DNA of 47,498 nt from IMG/VR virus record IMGVR_UViG_3300047323_000127, positions 1 to 47,498 of that record; one strand, given 5' to 3'. This document shows positions 23,800 to 31,623 of this stretch, piece after piece. The number at the start of each line of letters is the position of its first letter. The stretch's first letter is position 1. Source of the DNA: a virus. Position numbers and translations under genes: made by a program. Under the pieces are notes generated by a model. That model did no database searches and had not been told where the DNA came from. It worked only from the letters and a program-made list of their open reading frames with translations.

Positions 23800-25428
23800 A
23801 TGGCGCAAAAAGTCGTCACCCTCACTGTCGCGGGTGCGGGTAACTGGACGCGCCCCGCCGACTGTCCGCTCGTCGTCGACCTCATCGAGGTCTTCCCGGC
23901 TGGCGGCTCGGGTGGTGGGTGCGGCAGCAGCGCGACGGGCTCGTCAGGCGGCGGGGGCGGCCCCGCGTATTCGGCATCAAGCAACGTTACGATCGTCGAC
24001 AGCAACCCGTACAACATCCCCGGCCCCGCGACGGGCGGTGCGGCCACGGGTGCGAACGGCGTCTCGGGTGTCGATGGCGGCGACTGCTGGTTTGGCTCTG
24101 CAACCTACGCGTCAGCCTCGGTGGCAGCTAAGGGCGGCAAGGCAGGCGGCAACGGCGCCACGGCGGGCAGCAATGGCGGCCTTGGCGGCGACTCGACGGT
24201 CGGCATCGGCACGACCCGCTTCAGTGGCGGCAAGGGCGGCAACGGCGTGGCAGCGGGTGCCGCAGGCGGTGGTGGCGGTGCGGCTGGACCGCATGGCGCT
24301 GGCGTCGCTGGCACCAACGGCTCGGGCGCATCTGGAGGCGCGGGCGGTGCGGGTGATAACGGTTCGGGCGGTGCTGGCGGCTCTGGTGGAGCGACGGGCG
24401 GCGGCGCAGGGACGGCCAACGCGAACGGGGGTGGCGGTGGCGGTGGCGTCGGAGACACTGGCGGCACATCGCAGCTAGCAGGCGGTAATGGCGGCTTTCC
24501 TGGTGGAGCTGGTGGCGGCGCAAACGGCGCAGGTAATGGCGGCGTCGGCGGCAATTCATCGGGCGGCCAGATTCGCATCACCTACACGCCCGTAGCAGCG
24601 ACATTCTCGGCCCCGCTTGCCGAAACAGAAACGCTCTCAGCCGCGCTTACCACATCTGTTACAGGCTCGGCGGCGCTCGCGGAATCTGGGTCTGTCTCGG
24701 CTTCACTGGGCACGTCCGTTCGACTTGCGGCATCGTTAAGCGAAGCGGGCTCAACATCGGCGAGCCTTTCGACCTCCGTCAGCATGTCGTGCGCGATGGC
24801 GGGTGCGTCGGCCATCTCGCCAGCACTATCGACATCGATCCGCCTGGCCGCTTCATTAGCCGATGCCGGCGCGCTCAATGCAACGTTCGCCTCTGCATTC
24901 ACGGCTGCGCTAAGCGAATCCGGCTCACTCCAGCCGTCACTATCGACCGGTGTTCGCCTTGCATGCGCTGCTAACGATTCTGGCGCGTTGTCGGCGAGTC
25001 TGCTAACCCAGCCGACTCTTGCGGTATCGCTGGTGGAAAGCGGCACGCTGCAATCTGCGCTTCAGACATTCGTCACGCTGGCGGCCACGCTAACGGAAAG
25101 CGGCTCAGTCATCTGCAGCGCAACGACGTCTGTTCGCCTGTCTGCTGCATTGCTCGAGTCGGGCACACTTGCGCAGTCGTTCTCAACAACTCTCGCTGCG
25201 GCACTTGTCGAACAGGGTGTTCTTTCTTCGTCTATCGGCGTCCCGACTACCGACCTTGCCGCAGCACTCGCCGAAATCGGAACATTGCTCGCGTCATCAA
25301 CGGCGCCTCCGCATCCAAATCCGATCACGTTCGCGGTAGCGGCCGATAAGCGCATCTTCGCCGTTACCGCAGAAGCACGAATCTTCCCTGTCGCATCCGA
25401 ACGAAGGATTTTCAAAGTCGCAGCATAA
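23800..25428 (+). CDS. Glycine-rich, repeat-rich adhesin/fibre
   Basis: A 542-residue protein in four parts. Residues 1-35 form an attachment-like N-domain (VVTLTVAGAGNW). Residues 36-260 are nearly half Gly, with GGxGGN/GAGG runs (polyglycine-II type), closing with GGQIRITYTP. Residues 273-500 hold eleven to twelve copies of a roughly 20-residue repeat, L-A-E-S-G-S-L-S-A-S-L-S-T-S-V-R-L-A-A-S-like. The tail has three 9-residue copies of A-x-E/D-x-R-I-F-x-V. It is probably a receptor-binding fibre of the second fibre locus. Confidence 0.7.
   Translation: MAQKVVTLTVAGAGNWTRPADCPLVVDLIEVFPAGGSGGGCGSSATGSSGGGGGPAYSASSNVTIVDSNPYNIPGPATGGAATGANGVSGVDGGDCWFGSATYASASVAAKGGKAGGNGATAGSNGGLGGDSTVGIGTTRFSGGKGGNGVAAGAAGGGGGAAGPHGAGVAGTNGSGASGGAGGAGDNGSGGAGGSGGATGGGAGTANANGGGGGGGVGDTGGTSQLAGGNGGFPGGAGGGANGAGNGGVGGNSSGGQIRITYTPVAATFSAPLAETETLSAALTTSVTGSAALAESGSVSASLGTSVRLAASLSEAGSTSASLSTSVSMSCAMAGASAISPALSTSIRLAASLADAGALNATFASAFTAALSESGSLQPSLSTGVRLACAANDSGALSASLLTQPTLAVSLVESGTLQSALQTFVTLAATLTESGSVICSATTSVRLSAALLESGTLAQSFSTTLAAALVEQGVLSSSIGVPTTDLAAALAEIGTLLASSTAPPHPNPITFAVAADKRIFAVTAEARIFPVASERRIFKVAA
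24616..25299 (+). repeat. Protein-coding tandem repeats, about 60 bases per unit
   Basis: Within the adhesin gene, units begin with Leu-(A/S/V/T)-E-(S/A)-G and recur every 60 bases, a few every 54. The protein is much better conserved than the DNA, indicating old repeats kept by selection. The regular hydrophobic/Ser alternation fits stacked beta-solenoid or collagen-like shaft turns. Confidence 0.75.
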
Positions 25429-25447
25429 GCCCCGAAAGGGGCTTTTC
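25428..25447 (+). terminator. Intrinsic terminator after the adhesin gene
   Basis: AGCCCC, a GAAA tetraloop, GGGGCT and TTTCT. It begins at the last base of the adhesin stop codon and lies 18 bases before the next start. Confidence 0.8.
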
Positions 25448-25465
25448 TATTTCTGGAGCCCATAG

Positions 25466-26086
25466 ATGGCATCTTTCACGAACTTCGCGCAGAACAAACT
25501 CCTCGACAACCTTTTGCGCGGCCAGACGAATACGCTGCCGGCGACCTTCTTTGTAGCGCTGATCGCGGCGACTAAAGGCATTGCGGCAGTCAGCACAGCG
25601 TACAGCTTGAACGATACGGTTATCCCGGCGACGCCGAATGGCCGCATCTACCGCTGCACTACGGCTGGCACTTCTGGCGGTAGCGCACCCACCTGGCCGA
25701 CCACGGCCGGCGGCACTGTTAGTGATGGCACTGTCGTATGGACCGAGCAAACGACCCAGTTGAACGCAGGCACGTTCACCGAGGCAACGTACACGGGCTA
25801 TGCGCGCGTGTCCTATGCCTCGTCGCTGGCTAACTGGTCCGGCACGCAAGGTGCTGGTACGACCGTCGCATCGAGTGGCACATCGGGACTCGTGAGCAAC
25901 AACAACGCGATCACGTTCGGTGCTCCGACTTCGGGACCGTCAATCATCTTCGGCACGATCCTGATGGATGCGTCGTCGTCGGGCAATGCGTGGACGTACG
26001 GGGCCTTGGCTGTCAGCAAAACTTTGAATAACGGCGACGCGGCTCCGTCCTTCCCGGCCGCAAGCCTATCGCAAGCGCTGAGCTAA
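25466..26086 (+). CDS. Phage tail fibre protein with W-rich insert
   Basis: A 206-residue protein; GGAG lies 9 bases before ATG 25466. [19 protein letters not shown]...[10 protein letters not shown] at the start and [11 protein letters not shown]...NNAITFG...GTILMDA later match the common short phage fibre family. Between them residues 50-98 hold the module [31 protein letters not shown], a small Trp-rich domain recurring in phage virion proteins and likely to bind carbohydrate. Confidence 0.75.
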   Translation: MASFTNFAQNKLLDNLLRGQTNTLPATFFVALIAATKGIAAVSTAYSLNDTVIPATPNGRIYRCTTAGTSGGSAPTWPTTAGGTVSDGTVVWTEQTTQLNAGTFTEATYTGYARVSYASSLANWSGTQGAGTTVASSGTSGLVSNNNAITFGAPTSGPSIIFGTILMDASSSGNAWTYGALAVSKTLNNGDAAPSFPAASLSQALS

Positions 26087-26088
26087 TC

Positions 26089-26421
26089 ATGGCTTTCGGG
26101 CAAGGGACGCCGACGATAGCCAAAGATCCATCAAGCACGATCGATATTGGACTGGATTTGTCCGCCCCGGTCACGCAGCTATATCAACCGTGGCTAGCTG
26201 CTGGTGAGGCCGTTACCAATCTCCAGGTGACCGCCGATCCCGGCATCACTCTCGGTTCGACCGGCATCAACACCAACGCGAGCGGCGTTCCTGCCTCCCT
26301 TCTTATCGCGTGGGTCTCTGGCGGCACCGCAAACAACACGTACGCCGTTCATCTCACCTTTACGACCAATCAAGGCCGCACGGACTGCCGGTCTATCTCA
26401 ATTCAGTGCGTATCTCGCTGA
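26089..26421 (+). CDS. Fibre-locus Ig-like virion protein
   Basis: A 110-residue strand-rich protein two bases after the fibre stop. The pattern of alternating hydrophobic strands, with YAVHLTFTTNQGRTDCRSISIQC at the end, resembles Ig-like or fibronectin-like phage surface domains. No catalytic motif. It overlaps nothing and precedes the HNH gene by one base. Function unknown; virion decoration or fibre partner is likely. Confidence 0.6.
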   Translation: MAFGQGTPTIAKDPSSTIDIGLDLSAPVTQLYQPWLAAGEAVTNLQVTADPGITLGSTGINTNASGVPASLLIAWVSGGTANNTYAVHLTFTTNQGRTDCRSISIQCVSR

Positions 26422-26422
26422 C

Positions 26423-26788
26423 ATGCCAATCATCAAACACCTAGTCGATTCCGCACAGGGCAAACACCCCGTGACGGCTAAGCGCTCGGGCCACTGGCCA
26501 ACCGTGCGTAAGCATCACCTTGCGTTGCATCCGGTCTGCGAAGTGTGCGGCGGCTCGGAAAAGCTCGAAGTGCATCACAAACTTCCATTTCACATTGACC
26601 CGTCGCTGGAAACCAATCCCGACAACCTGATCACGCTTTGCGAGGCAAACCCCGTTCTGAACTGCCATCGTATTTTTGGCCATCTGAATAATTTCCGGGG
26701 GTGGAATCCAGACGTGGTTGAGGATGCAAAGGCATGGCGTGCAAAGCTTGCTGAAAATCAGGCGCGAGTTCGCCAGAAGGCTGAATAA
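26423..26788 (+). CDS. HNH endonuclease
   Basis: A 121-residue protein with a complete HNH zinc-finger motif: C39 and C42 (CEVCGG), H51-H52 (VHHKLPF), N68 (NPDNLITLC), C73 and C81 with H82 (NCHRIFGH). Phage HNH proteins of this size usually assist terminase cleavage and sit near terminase; here the gene follows the fibre locus, far from the head genes. It could also be a mobile free-standing nuclease. Its last 158 bases are overlapped by the degenerate minus-strand GIY-YIG gene. Confidence 0.85.
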   Translation: MPIIKHLVDSAQGKHPVTAKRSGHWPTVRKHHLALHPVCEVCGGSEKLEVHHKLPFHIDPSLETNPDNLITLCEANPVLNCHRIFGHLNNFRGWNPDVVEDAKAWRAKLAENQARVRQKAE

Positions 26789-27583
26789 AAGCAAGTAGTC
26801 GCGTCCGAAAGATCGCGATGTCGTTGCTGTCGATGAATGCGTGACGCTCGATGGCCGCTCGTTTTCCTCGGCTCTCTGATATGTGCAGACCCAACTCGCG
26901 AAATACCCTGCAGAGCGCCTTTCGGCTAATCTTTCGACCGGTCTTCTCCAAGTGGACGGCGATCATTTCCTTGTCGGTGTATTTCTGAAAATAGCAATCG
27001 AGAATTATGCTGCGATCAGCGTCCGCCCATGACCCAGCCTTCTCGCCAGTTGCCCAATTCCGGCCCTTGCTCTTGGCGCCGATCAGTCGCTTCGTTTCCT
27101 CTGCATGGGTCTTGCCGAAAAACGAATTCTTTTCGCCAGTGCGGGCTTTGAATTTCTCTATGGCTGACGGCGGCATCTTCATGCCCTTACGCATCCGGCT
27201 TTGTTTCTGGCGCGTCTCAGCAGAAACCACGCGTCCCTTCAGGGCTTCGGATATGCGCTGCTTGTGAGACCAAGGTAAGCGCCGCCCTTACCGCCCTCCG
27301 CTGAATTGTATCCGGCTGGGGCCATGCATGCGCAATGATCGATCCAGTATTGCTCACGCGCATGTAGTGATTGTTTTGAGGCGCAATTATCGACGATCTC
27401 CCACGAGAAGTTTGCGAATCCATGCTTGGCGAGAGCTCGATGAAAGTATGTCGATGGCTTAGCAGAAAGGTTTTCATGAGCGCGCCTGCGGCGCCGTAGC
27501 GTCTGAACCGTTTGACCGATGTAGACCTTTCCATCAATCAGGTTTGTGACCTTGTAGACGATCCCATAAATCGCTTCGCTCAC
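26631..27583 (-). pseudogene. Frameshifted GIY-YIG homing endonuclease
   Basis: Two frames make one enzyme. The N-terminal frame (GTG 27583, GGAAGGG upstream, to the TGA at 27239) has GIVYKVTN, KVYIGQT, a basic helix, catalytic EQYWIDH and GYNSAEGG. The rest lies two bases out of frame (to 26631) and has NUMOD3-like motifs: HKQRISEALKGRVVSAETR, RKGMKMPPSAIEKFKA and SFFGKTHAEETKRLIGAKSKG. Joining the frames near 27275-27290 restores a continuous protein, so one indel explains the break. Either decay or an assembly error is possible. It runs opposite to the HNH and late genes. Confidence 0.75.
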
Positions 27584-27657
27584 GTCGCCCTTCCTCTTGT
27601 TTGGACACCTTAGCAACTATACCACAAAACCGTCCGCTCTCGGACAAGGAGTAATCC

Positions 27658-27867
27658 ATGAATGCCTCCGCAGTTACCACTGGTGGCATTGCCATCAGCA
27701 CAGCCACGCTCATGCCCGCTGTCGAATGGGTATTGGGCCTCATGTTTCACGTCCCGGTTCCGCCTAGCGTTTCCTCGCTTGTGGCCGGCGTCGTTGTCGC
27801 TGCAGTGCACGCCGGCATCAACGCCGTGAACGCCCGCACCGCATCCAAAGCCGCTCCCGCGCAGTAA
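27658..27867 (+). CDS. Second holin-like small membrane protein
   Basis: A 69-residue protein with an excellent ribosome site (AAGGAG, 6 bases before ATG 27658). Two hydrophobic helices (about 8-29 and 38-58) are separated by a short Pro-containing turn (FHVPVPPSV), with a charged C-terminus, the class II holin topology. It heads a three-gene set with a lipoprotein and a DUF1353 protein. It may be a second holin or an antiholin to the protein at 22842. Confidence 0.6.
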   Translation: MNASAVTTGGIAISTATLMPAVEWVLGLMFHVPVPPSVSSLVAGVVVAAVHAGINAVNARTASKAAPAQ

Positions 27868-27885
27868 TTCTCCGAAGGAAACCCC

Positions 27886-28326
27886 ATGAAATCGTTTCTG
27901 ATTGCCGCATTCGCGGCTGTTTGTGTTGCGTTCGCTGGCTGCGCCAATGCACCGAAAGTCGCTGGCGATTTTCAGGCGCAAGTCGCAAAGGCCTGCGCCG
28001 TCGTCCAGCCGACGCTTCTGTCGGTGCAGGCAATGACGGTTAGCGACCCGACCCAACAAGTCATCATCGGCCAGGTGGTGAAGCTCAACGGTTCCGTGTG
28101 CGCCGCCAATGCATCTGTCGATCCATCCAATGTATCCGCGCTCGTCAATACGTCGATTCCGGCCGCCGTGCAGGTGATCGCACTGCTGCCGATCGATGAT
28201 GCAGCGAAGGCGGGCGCGCAGATCGGTCTGATGGCGTTTCAAGTCGCGCTCTCCGCAGCGCTCGCGCAATACGGCACGCCGACGACTGCAGCGCCTGCGC
28301 CAGCATCCGGGGCGGCTACGCAATGA
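27886..28326 (+). CDS. Small phage lipoprotein
   Basis: A 146-residue protein with signal MKSFLIAAFAAVCVAFAGC (lipidated Cys19). The mature part is Ala/Val-rich with two Cys residues (36 and 73) that might pair, and a Pro/Ala-rich tail. Many betaproteobacterial phages carry a similar lipoprotein in the lysis region. It might serve as an outer-membrane spanin component, but no inner-membrane partner is visible. It overlaps the next gene as ATGA. Confidence 0.65.
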   Translation: MKSFLIAAFAAVCVAFAGCANAPKVAGDFQAQVAKACAVVQPTLLSVQAMTVSDPTQQVIIGQVVKLNGSVCAANASVDPSNVSALVNTSIPAAVQVIALLPIDDAAKAGAQIGLMAFQVALSAALAQYGTPTTAAPAPASGAATQ

Positions 28327-28721
28327 GCAAGTTCCTGACTTCGCTCGAAGCGGAACTAGTCAAGGATGAGCCGGCAACGTGGCGGCTCACCTCTCCGCTG
28401 ATTTACCAGTCTGACGTGGCGAAGCAAACTTTCACGGTTCCGACCGGGTTCGTGACGGACCTTGCGAGCACGCCCAGATTGCCATTCGTCTACGAACTGG
28501 CGGGGGGAGTTGCCAACATGGCCAGCGTGATCCACGATTGGGCGTATTCAACGCATCCGGTCTCGCGCGCAATGGCTGATGCCATCCTGAAAGAGGCTTC
28601 GGCGGTCACTGGCGTTCCTGCCTTTACCCGCTGGATTATGTGGGCGGGGGTTCGATTGGGCGGAGCATCGCATTGGAGCCCGGAATCGGCTGCGCCCGTT
28701 GCGGAACACGAGCACCACTGA
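28323..28721 (+). CDS. DUF1353 family protein
   Basis: A 132-residue protein starting in an ATGA overlap. WRLTSPLIYQSD, FTVPTGFVTDLASTPR (about 38-53) and VIHDWAYSTHPVSRAMADAILKEA (about 77-100) are the DUF1353 signatures, with the conserved HDW pattern. The family is frequent in phage lysis modules and its function is unknown. It is the last gene of the late operon. Confidence 0.85.
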   Translation: MSKFLTSLEAELVKDEPATWRLTSPLIYQSDVAKQTFTVPTGFVTDLASTPRLPFVYELAGGVANMASVIHDWAYSTHPVSRAMADAILKEASAVTGVPAFTRWIMWAGVRLGGASHWSPESAAPVAEHEHH

Positions 28722-28778
28722 CAGGCGCTTCACAGCCTATCAACTATATTTGCCAAAAACAGCTTTTGATTTGTATTC

Positions 28779-28815
28779 CCGCTATACCCTAGCATCTCTT
28801 TCCGGGGTATAGCGG
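28779..28815. terminator. Long perfect inverted repeat at the operon convergence
   Basis: CCGCTATACCC (28779-28789) is repeated in inverse at 28805-28815 around a 15-base loop, an 11-bp perfect stem. It lies between the converging late and early operons, where a bidirectional terminator is expected. There is no T-run on either side, so it may instead protect mRNA ends or bind a protein. Confidence 0.5.
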
Positions 28816-28824
28816 CACCCCTCT

Positions 28825-29007
28825 CTAGCCCGCAGTCTGCGGCGCATCAATCAGACTTTCCAACATTTCCCGCACATCATCAAGCCTGACGTACTCGCCG
28901 GGCTCTCCATCCTCGCACGGAACTACCCAGTACGATCCGCTGTAGTCGCCCTTCTGCTCATGGCGTTGCAGTTTGGCTAGCAATGCTTCGACCTGTTCTC
29001 GCGTCAT
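28825..29007 (-). CDS. Small early-operon protein (60 aa)
   Basis: MTREQVEALLAKLQRHEQKGD begins at ATG 29007, in an ATGA overlap with the gene above it. A helical N-terminus is followed by an acidic WVVPCEDGEPGEYVRLDDV segment. Last gene of the leftward operon. No family recognised. Confidence 0.55.
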   Translation of the reverse strand: MTREQVEALLAKLQRHEQKGDYSGSYWVVPCEDGEPGEYVRLDDVREMLESLIDAPQTAG

Positions 29008-29276
29008 ATCTGCCCCGCCAAATCCGGATAGTCCTCGGTAAAACAAAACCACCTCAGCCACGCGAGCACTTTCCCGCGATTGGCTTCATGAAATTTAGCC
29101 ATTACCATGTCTTGCATGTAAGCGGAACCATCCCCTCCGATGCATGGCGACATTGTGGGCTGCACATTCTGAAGCGCCATCACTGGACCATGCCTGAAAT
29201 TTCGGTTGATGACTTGCAGCCGGTCTCCGCGCTTCCATCCTGTCGGCAACCATCCCGGCACAAACGCTTCGCTCAT
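29004..29276 (-). CDS. Small early-operon protein (90 aa)
   Basis: Start ATG 29276 (MSEAFVPGWLPTGWKRGDRLQ) is chosen because AAGGGAGG lies 4 bases upstream; ATG 29300 in an ATGA overlap is the alternative. Trp-rich, no membrane segment and no recognised domain. Confidence 0.55.
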   Translation of the reverse strand: MSEAFVPGWLPTGWKRGDRLQVINRNFRHGPVMALQNVQPTMSPCIGGDGSAYMQDMVMAKFHEANRGKVLAWLRWFCFTEDYPDLAGQI

Positions 29277-29296
29277 CGCGCCTCCCTTGAAATCGG

Positions 29297-29638
29297 TCAA
29301 GCGGTTGTCTTTGCCATAGCGGCAGCGGCGCGTACGACTGCACGTCGCGTGGCGGCGCAGTAGTCATCGAGCACGGCCTCGCATAGAACCTTGCGCTCGT
29401 TGAATTCCTCATCGAGGCATGGATAGTCGGCCTGCACCATGGCGACTTTCTGGCGGATGCTGATGTCGAGCTTGACCGCCAGTCGCAGCGCGTCGCCGTC
29501 GTCTCTGAGCGGGTTCCAAGGCTTGTCAGGACCCTGATCGTCTTCCACGAGAAGGCGGTTTATTTCCACATCCCAGCCGTGCGGTTTATACCCCGCCGCC
29601 TTCGCCGCGCACTCCAGCAATTCCCTATCCGTCGTCAT
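29297..29638 (-). CDS. Conserved phage accessory protein (113 aa)
   Basis: Begins MTTDRELLECAAKAAGYK and contains WNPLRDDGDALRLAVKL, a pattern widespread in proteobacterial prophage ORFs of unknown function. Helical, acidic, soluble. ATGA-coupled to the upstream gene. Confidence 0.65.
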   Translation of the reverse strand: MTTDRELLECAAKAAGYKPHGWDVEINRLLVEDDQGPDKPWNPLRDDGDALRLAVKLDISIRQKVAMVQADYPCLDEEFNERKVLCEAVLDDYCAATRRAVVRAAAAMAKTTA

Positions 29639-29817
29639 TTTTCACCCTTTGAGTTTGTCGCCCAAACCATCGCCAGTTTCGCCCACGCATTGTCTCGCGG
29701 GCATCCTGTGACTGAGCAAAAATAATCGAAGTCATCCAGCGGCGTATGCCCCAGATCGTTAGGCTCGTTCGGCATGTCAGCCAGGATTGCCTCAGGGTTT
29801 CCGTATTCGAACATCAT
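29635..29817 (-). CDS. Small early-operon protein (60 aa)
   Basis: Begins MMFEYGNPEAILADMPNEP, acidic with two Cys residues. It overlaps both neighbours by 4 bases, so it is part of the coupled run. No family recognised. Confidence 0.5.
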   Translation of the reverse strand: MMFEYGNPEAILADMPNEPNDLGHTPLDDFDYFCSVTGCPRDNAWAKLAMVWATNSKGEK

Positions 29818-30104
29818 CCCCTCCCACGGTAGTCTGGAATTAGCGGTTCGCGCTTCATCACTGGCTTACCCTCATCGTCTGACCACTCAGCGCGCGGACA
29901 CGATTTCATCCAGTGGTCTTTCGGCTCGTCGATGCCCATTCGGACGCAGTATCGGCGCATCAGCACGACGGCGAAATATTCGCTGTCTGGACGCGACAGG
30001 CCACCTTCATACTGCATGATCGCGGCGCGTTCGGCGAAGAACTCCATCGGGTCAAAGTCAGGCATTGCCTCGTCCAAAACCATCGCGTAAGTGTTTGATT
30101 GCAT
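29814..30104 (-). CDS. Small early-operon protein (96 aa)
   Basis: The ATG at 30104 (MQSNTYAMVLDEAMPDFDP) is the likely start, but no clear ribosome site is seen; ATG 30083 and 30164 are alternatives. The acidic PDFDPMEFFAERAAIMQYEGG segment is followed by a Cys-containing tail. It is the first gene past the candidate attachment site and would be separated from int by integration. Confidence 0.5.
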   Translation of the reverse strand: MQSNTYAMVLDEAMPDFDPMEFFAERAAIMQYEGGLSRPDSEYFAVVLMRRYCVRMGIDEPKDHWMKSCPRAEWSDDEGKPVMKREPLIPDYRGRG

Positions 30105-30164
30105 TGATGTGATGCAGTGTGTTTTAGGGGTGTATAAATGCCCCTCGAAACCTGCGTAACGCAA

Positions 30165-30290
30165 TGATTATAAACGAGAAACTACGTTTTGCCTTTGCCT
30201 TCCAGTGGAGCATACGGTGCTGAGAAAAAGCGTCGAACAATCAATCGCTTGGCGCGTCGTATACGCATTGTATACGCCAACTATCCAAAA
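30165..30290. other. Candidate phage attachment site (attP) region
   Basis: A 126-base gene-free gap directly beyond the 3' end of the integrase gene, the position of attP in lambda. It holds CGTATAC-GCATT-GTATACG at 30258-30276 (7-bp inverted arms around 5 bases), which could be the paired core-type Int sites, and a TGCGTAACGCA palindrome lies just outside at 30153-30163. No tRNA fragment is recognised. Location is seen; function is inferred. Confidence 0.4.
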
Positions 30291-31424
30291 TTACGCGCCA
30301 CGATTCGCTTTCACTTCGGTCCATTCACGGCCCCGATTGTCCCGATAAAGCGCGGTCATTTCGGCCGATTTGTGCCCGACAAGAGCTTGTGCAAACTCCG
30401 CTCCGTACTCGTCTGAATACAGCCGGATGGCGAGCGATCGGATCTCATGAAACGACGGCGGATTCTTTCCCGCTCGACCCGATACCCCCGCCGCAACACG
30501 CTGAGTGGCGAACTCCTCGCTGATCCGGTCGTGATAGACCTTGTATCCTGGTTTGGCGGCGCCGCGCGTGCGAACGAAGTGGACCATATGCTTCGACACA
30601 ACGGTATCACGGCAGCGCTTTATCACGTCCTCGATGGTCAGTCCGACAGCCGACAGGCCAACCTTTACCGGGATCTTCAGTTTGACCTTGCCTTGGCTCT
30701 TGATTGGCTCGACCCATAGGAATCCGTCCTTGACCTGATCGAACTGCATGGCGGCTATATCGGACAGCCTCTGGCCGGTCACGAGTGCGAGCTCGAACGC
30801 GTTCGCCGCCCAGCACAGACCCGGATCAGCCTCCCTAGTCTTCTTCGCGATCGCGAGGAAATCGTCCAGCGTGAGACGATCTCGGGCAACTTCCGCCTTA
30901 TTAGGCGCATCGGTCGGCGATACAGGATTCTTGCCAAGCTCGATATGCCCAGCAGCCTCAGCAGCCCGGAAAACGTCCTGCATCCGGCTCCGGATTTTCG
31001 CGGCGATAGTCGGTCCACGCGTCTCCGGAACGCTTTCAAGGTAGTCGTTGATATCTCGTGTCGATATTTTCGACAGATCCTGATTCGCGAATGGCGTCTC
31101 CTTGATAGCGCGTATGTACGTATGCACAGCCTTGATGGTATTTACCGCCTTCCCTGACTGTTCGAATTTCTCCAGGTACTTATCGCACCATGCGCTCAGC
31201 GTGAAAGTGCCGCCGTCGATTCTGTGGATGAGGTCCACAGCGCCAGCACGACGCAACATTTCGGCGTTCGCGGCATTCACCTGTGCCGCGGCGATCTTGA
31301 AGTCCGTGCCCAGCCCGAATGTCTTCCTGGTCTCGGGGTGCCTGTACCAGTAATACCCCTTGTTGTTCTGGTACAGATTCTTCGGCCAGTTCCGACGATT
31401 CGCGGCGCGTTTCCTAGCGGCCAC
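30291..31424 (-). CDS. int: Lambda-type tyrosine integrase
   Basis: A 377-residue protein. The N-terminal arm-binding domain (RNWPKNLYQNNKGYYWYRHP...FGLG, 11-40) closely follows lambda Int. The core-binding domain spans about 72-165 and the catalytic domain 180-377: Arg219 (TGQRLSD), a Lys in the 242-248 hairpin, His326 and Arg329 (SFHEIRS), His351 (VGHKS) and nucleophile Tyr360 (ALYRDNRGREW). It should integrate and excise the phage with Xis and host IHF. Its start overlaps the xis stop by 11 bases, as in lambda. Confidence 0.95.
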   Translation of the reverse strand: MAARKRAANRRNWPKNLYQNNKGYYWYRHPETRKTFGLGTDFKIAAAQVNAANAEMLRRAGAVDLIHRIDGGTFTLSAWCDKYLEKFEQSGKAVNTIKAVHTYIRAIKETPFANQDLSKISTRDINDYLESVPETRGPTIAAKIRSRMQDVFRAAEAAGHIELGKNPVSPTDAPNKAEVARDRLTLDDFLAIAKKTREADPGLCWAANAFELALVTGQRLSDIAAMQFDQVKDGFLWVEPIKSQGKVKLKIPVKVGLSAVGLTIEDVIKRCRDTVVSKHMVHFVRTRGAAKPGYKVYHDRISEEFATQRVAAGVSGRAGKNPPSFHEIRSLAIRLYSDEYGAEFAQALVGHKSAEMTALYRDNRGREWTEVKANRGA

Positions 31425-31623
31425 CTGTCATCCTCTCGATACGATCCGCAACGGGATCAACATACTCCGCATCAGGCCGGCAAAAATACTGGCGGCCTAC
31501 CTTTTTCGGCACTGGCCGAATCTTGCCATTCTTGACCCAGTTAAGCAGGGTATTGGCGTGCGGGGCAAGGTCACCGAATACTGACTCGGCCCATGCGCGC
31601 ACAGGTATCAGTTGTGCTGCCAT
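31414..31623 (-). CDS. xis: Excisionase (lambda Xis-like)
   Basis: A 69-residue protein; ATG 31623 is chosen for the AGGAG about 8 bases upstream. The winged-helix pattern LIPVRAWAESVFG...NTLLNWVKNGKIRPVPKKVGRQYFC matches the Xis family. It should bend attP DNA and bias Int toward excision. It is ATGA-coupled to the Cys-rich gene above it and overlaps int. Confidence 0.85.
   Translation of the reverse strand: MAAQLIPVRAWAESVFGDLAPHANTLLNWVKNGKIRPVPKKVGRQYFCRPDAEYVDPVADRIERMTGGR

Noticed and set aside
24105-24581. 158-codon Pro-rich minus-strand ORF opposite the glycine-rich adhesin
   Set aside because: Its proline runs are simply the complement of the glycine codons (GGC/GCC) of the real gene.
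24616-25299. Tandem 60-base periodicity considered as a CRISPR array
   Set aside because: The units are in-frame protein repeats with strongly diverged DNA, no constant repeat and no spacers.
30189-30416. 75-codon plus-strand ORF across the attP gap and the 3' end of int
   Set aside because: Lies mostly antisense to the integrase C-terminus, has no ribosome site and no recognisable protein features.
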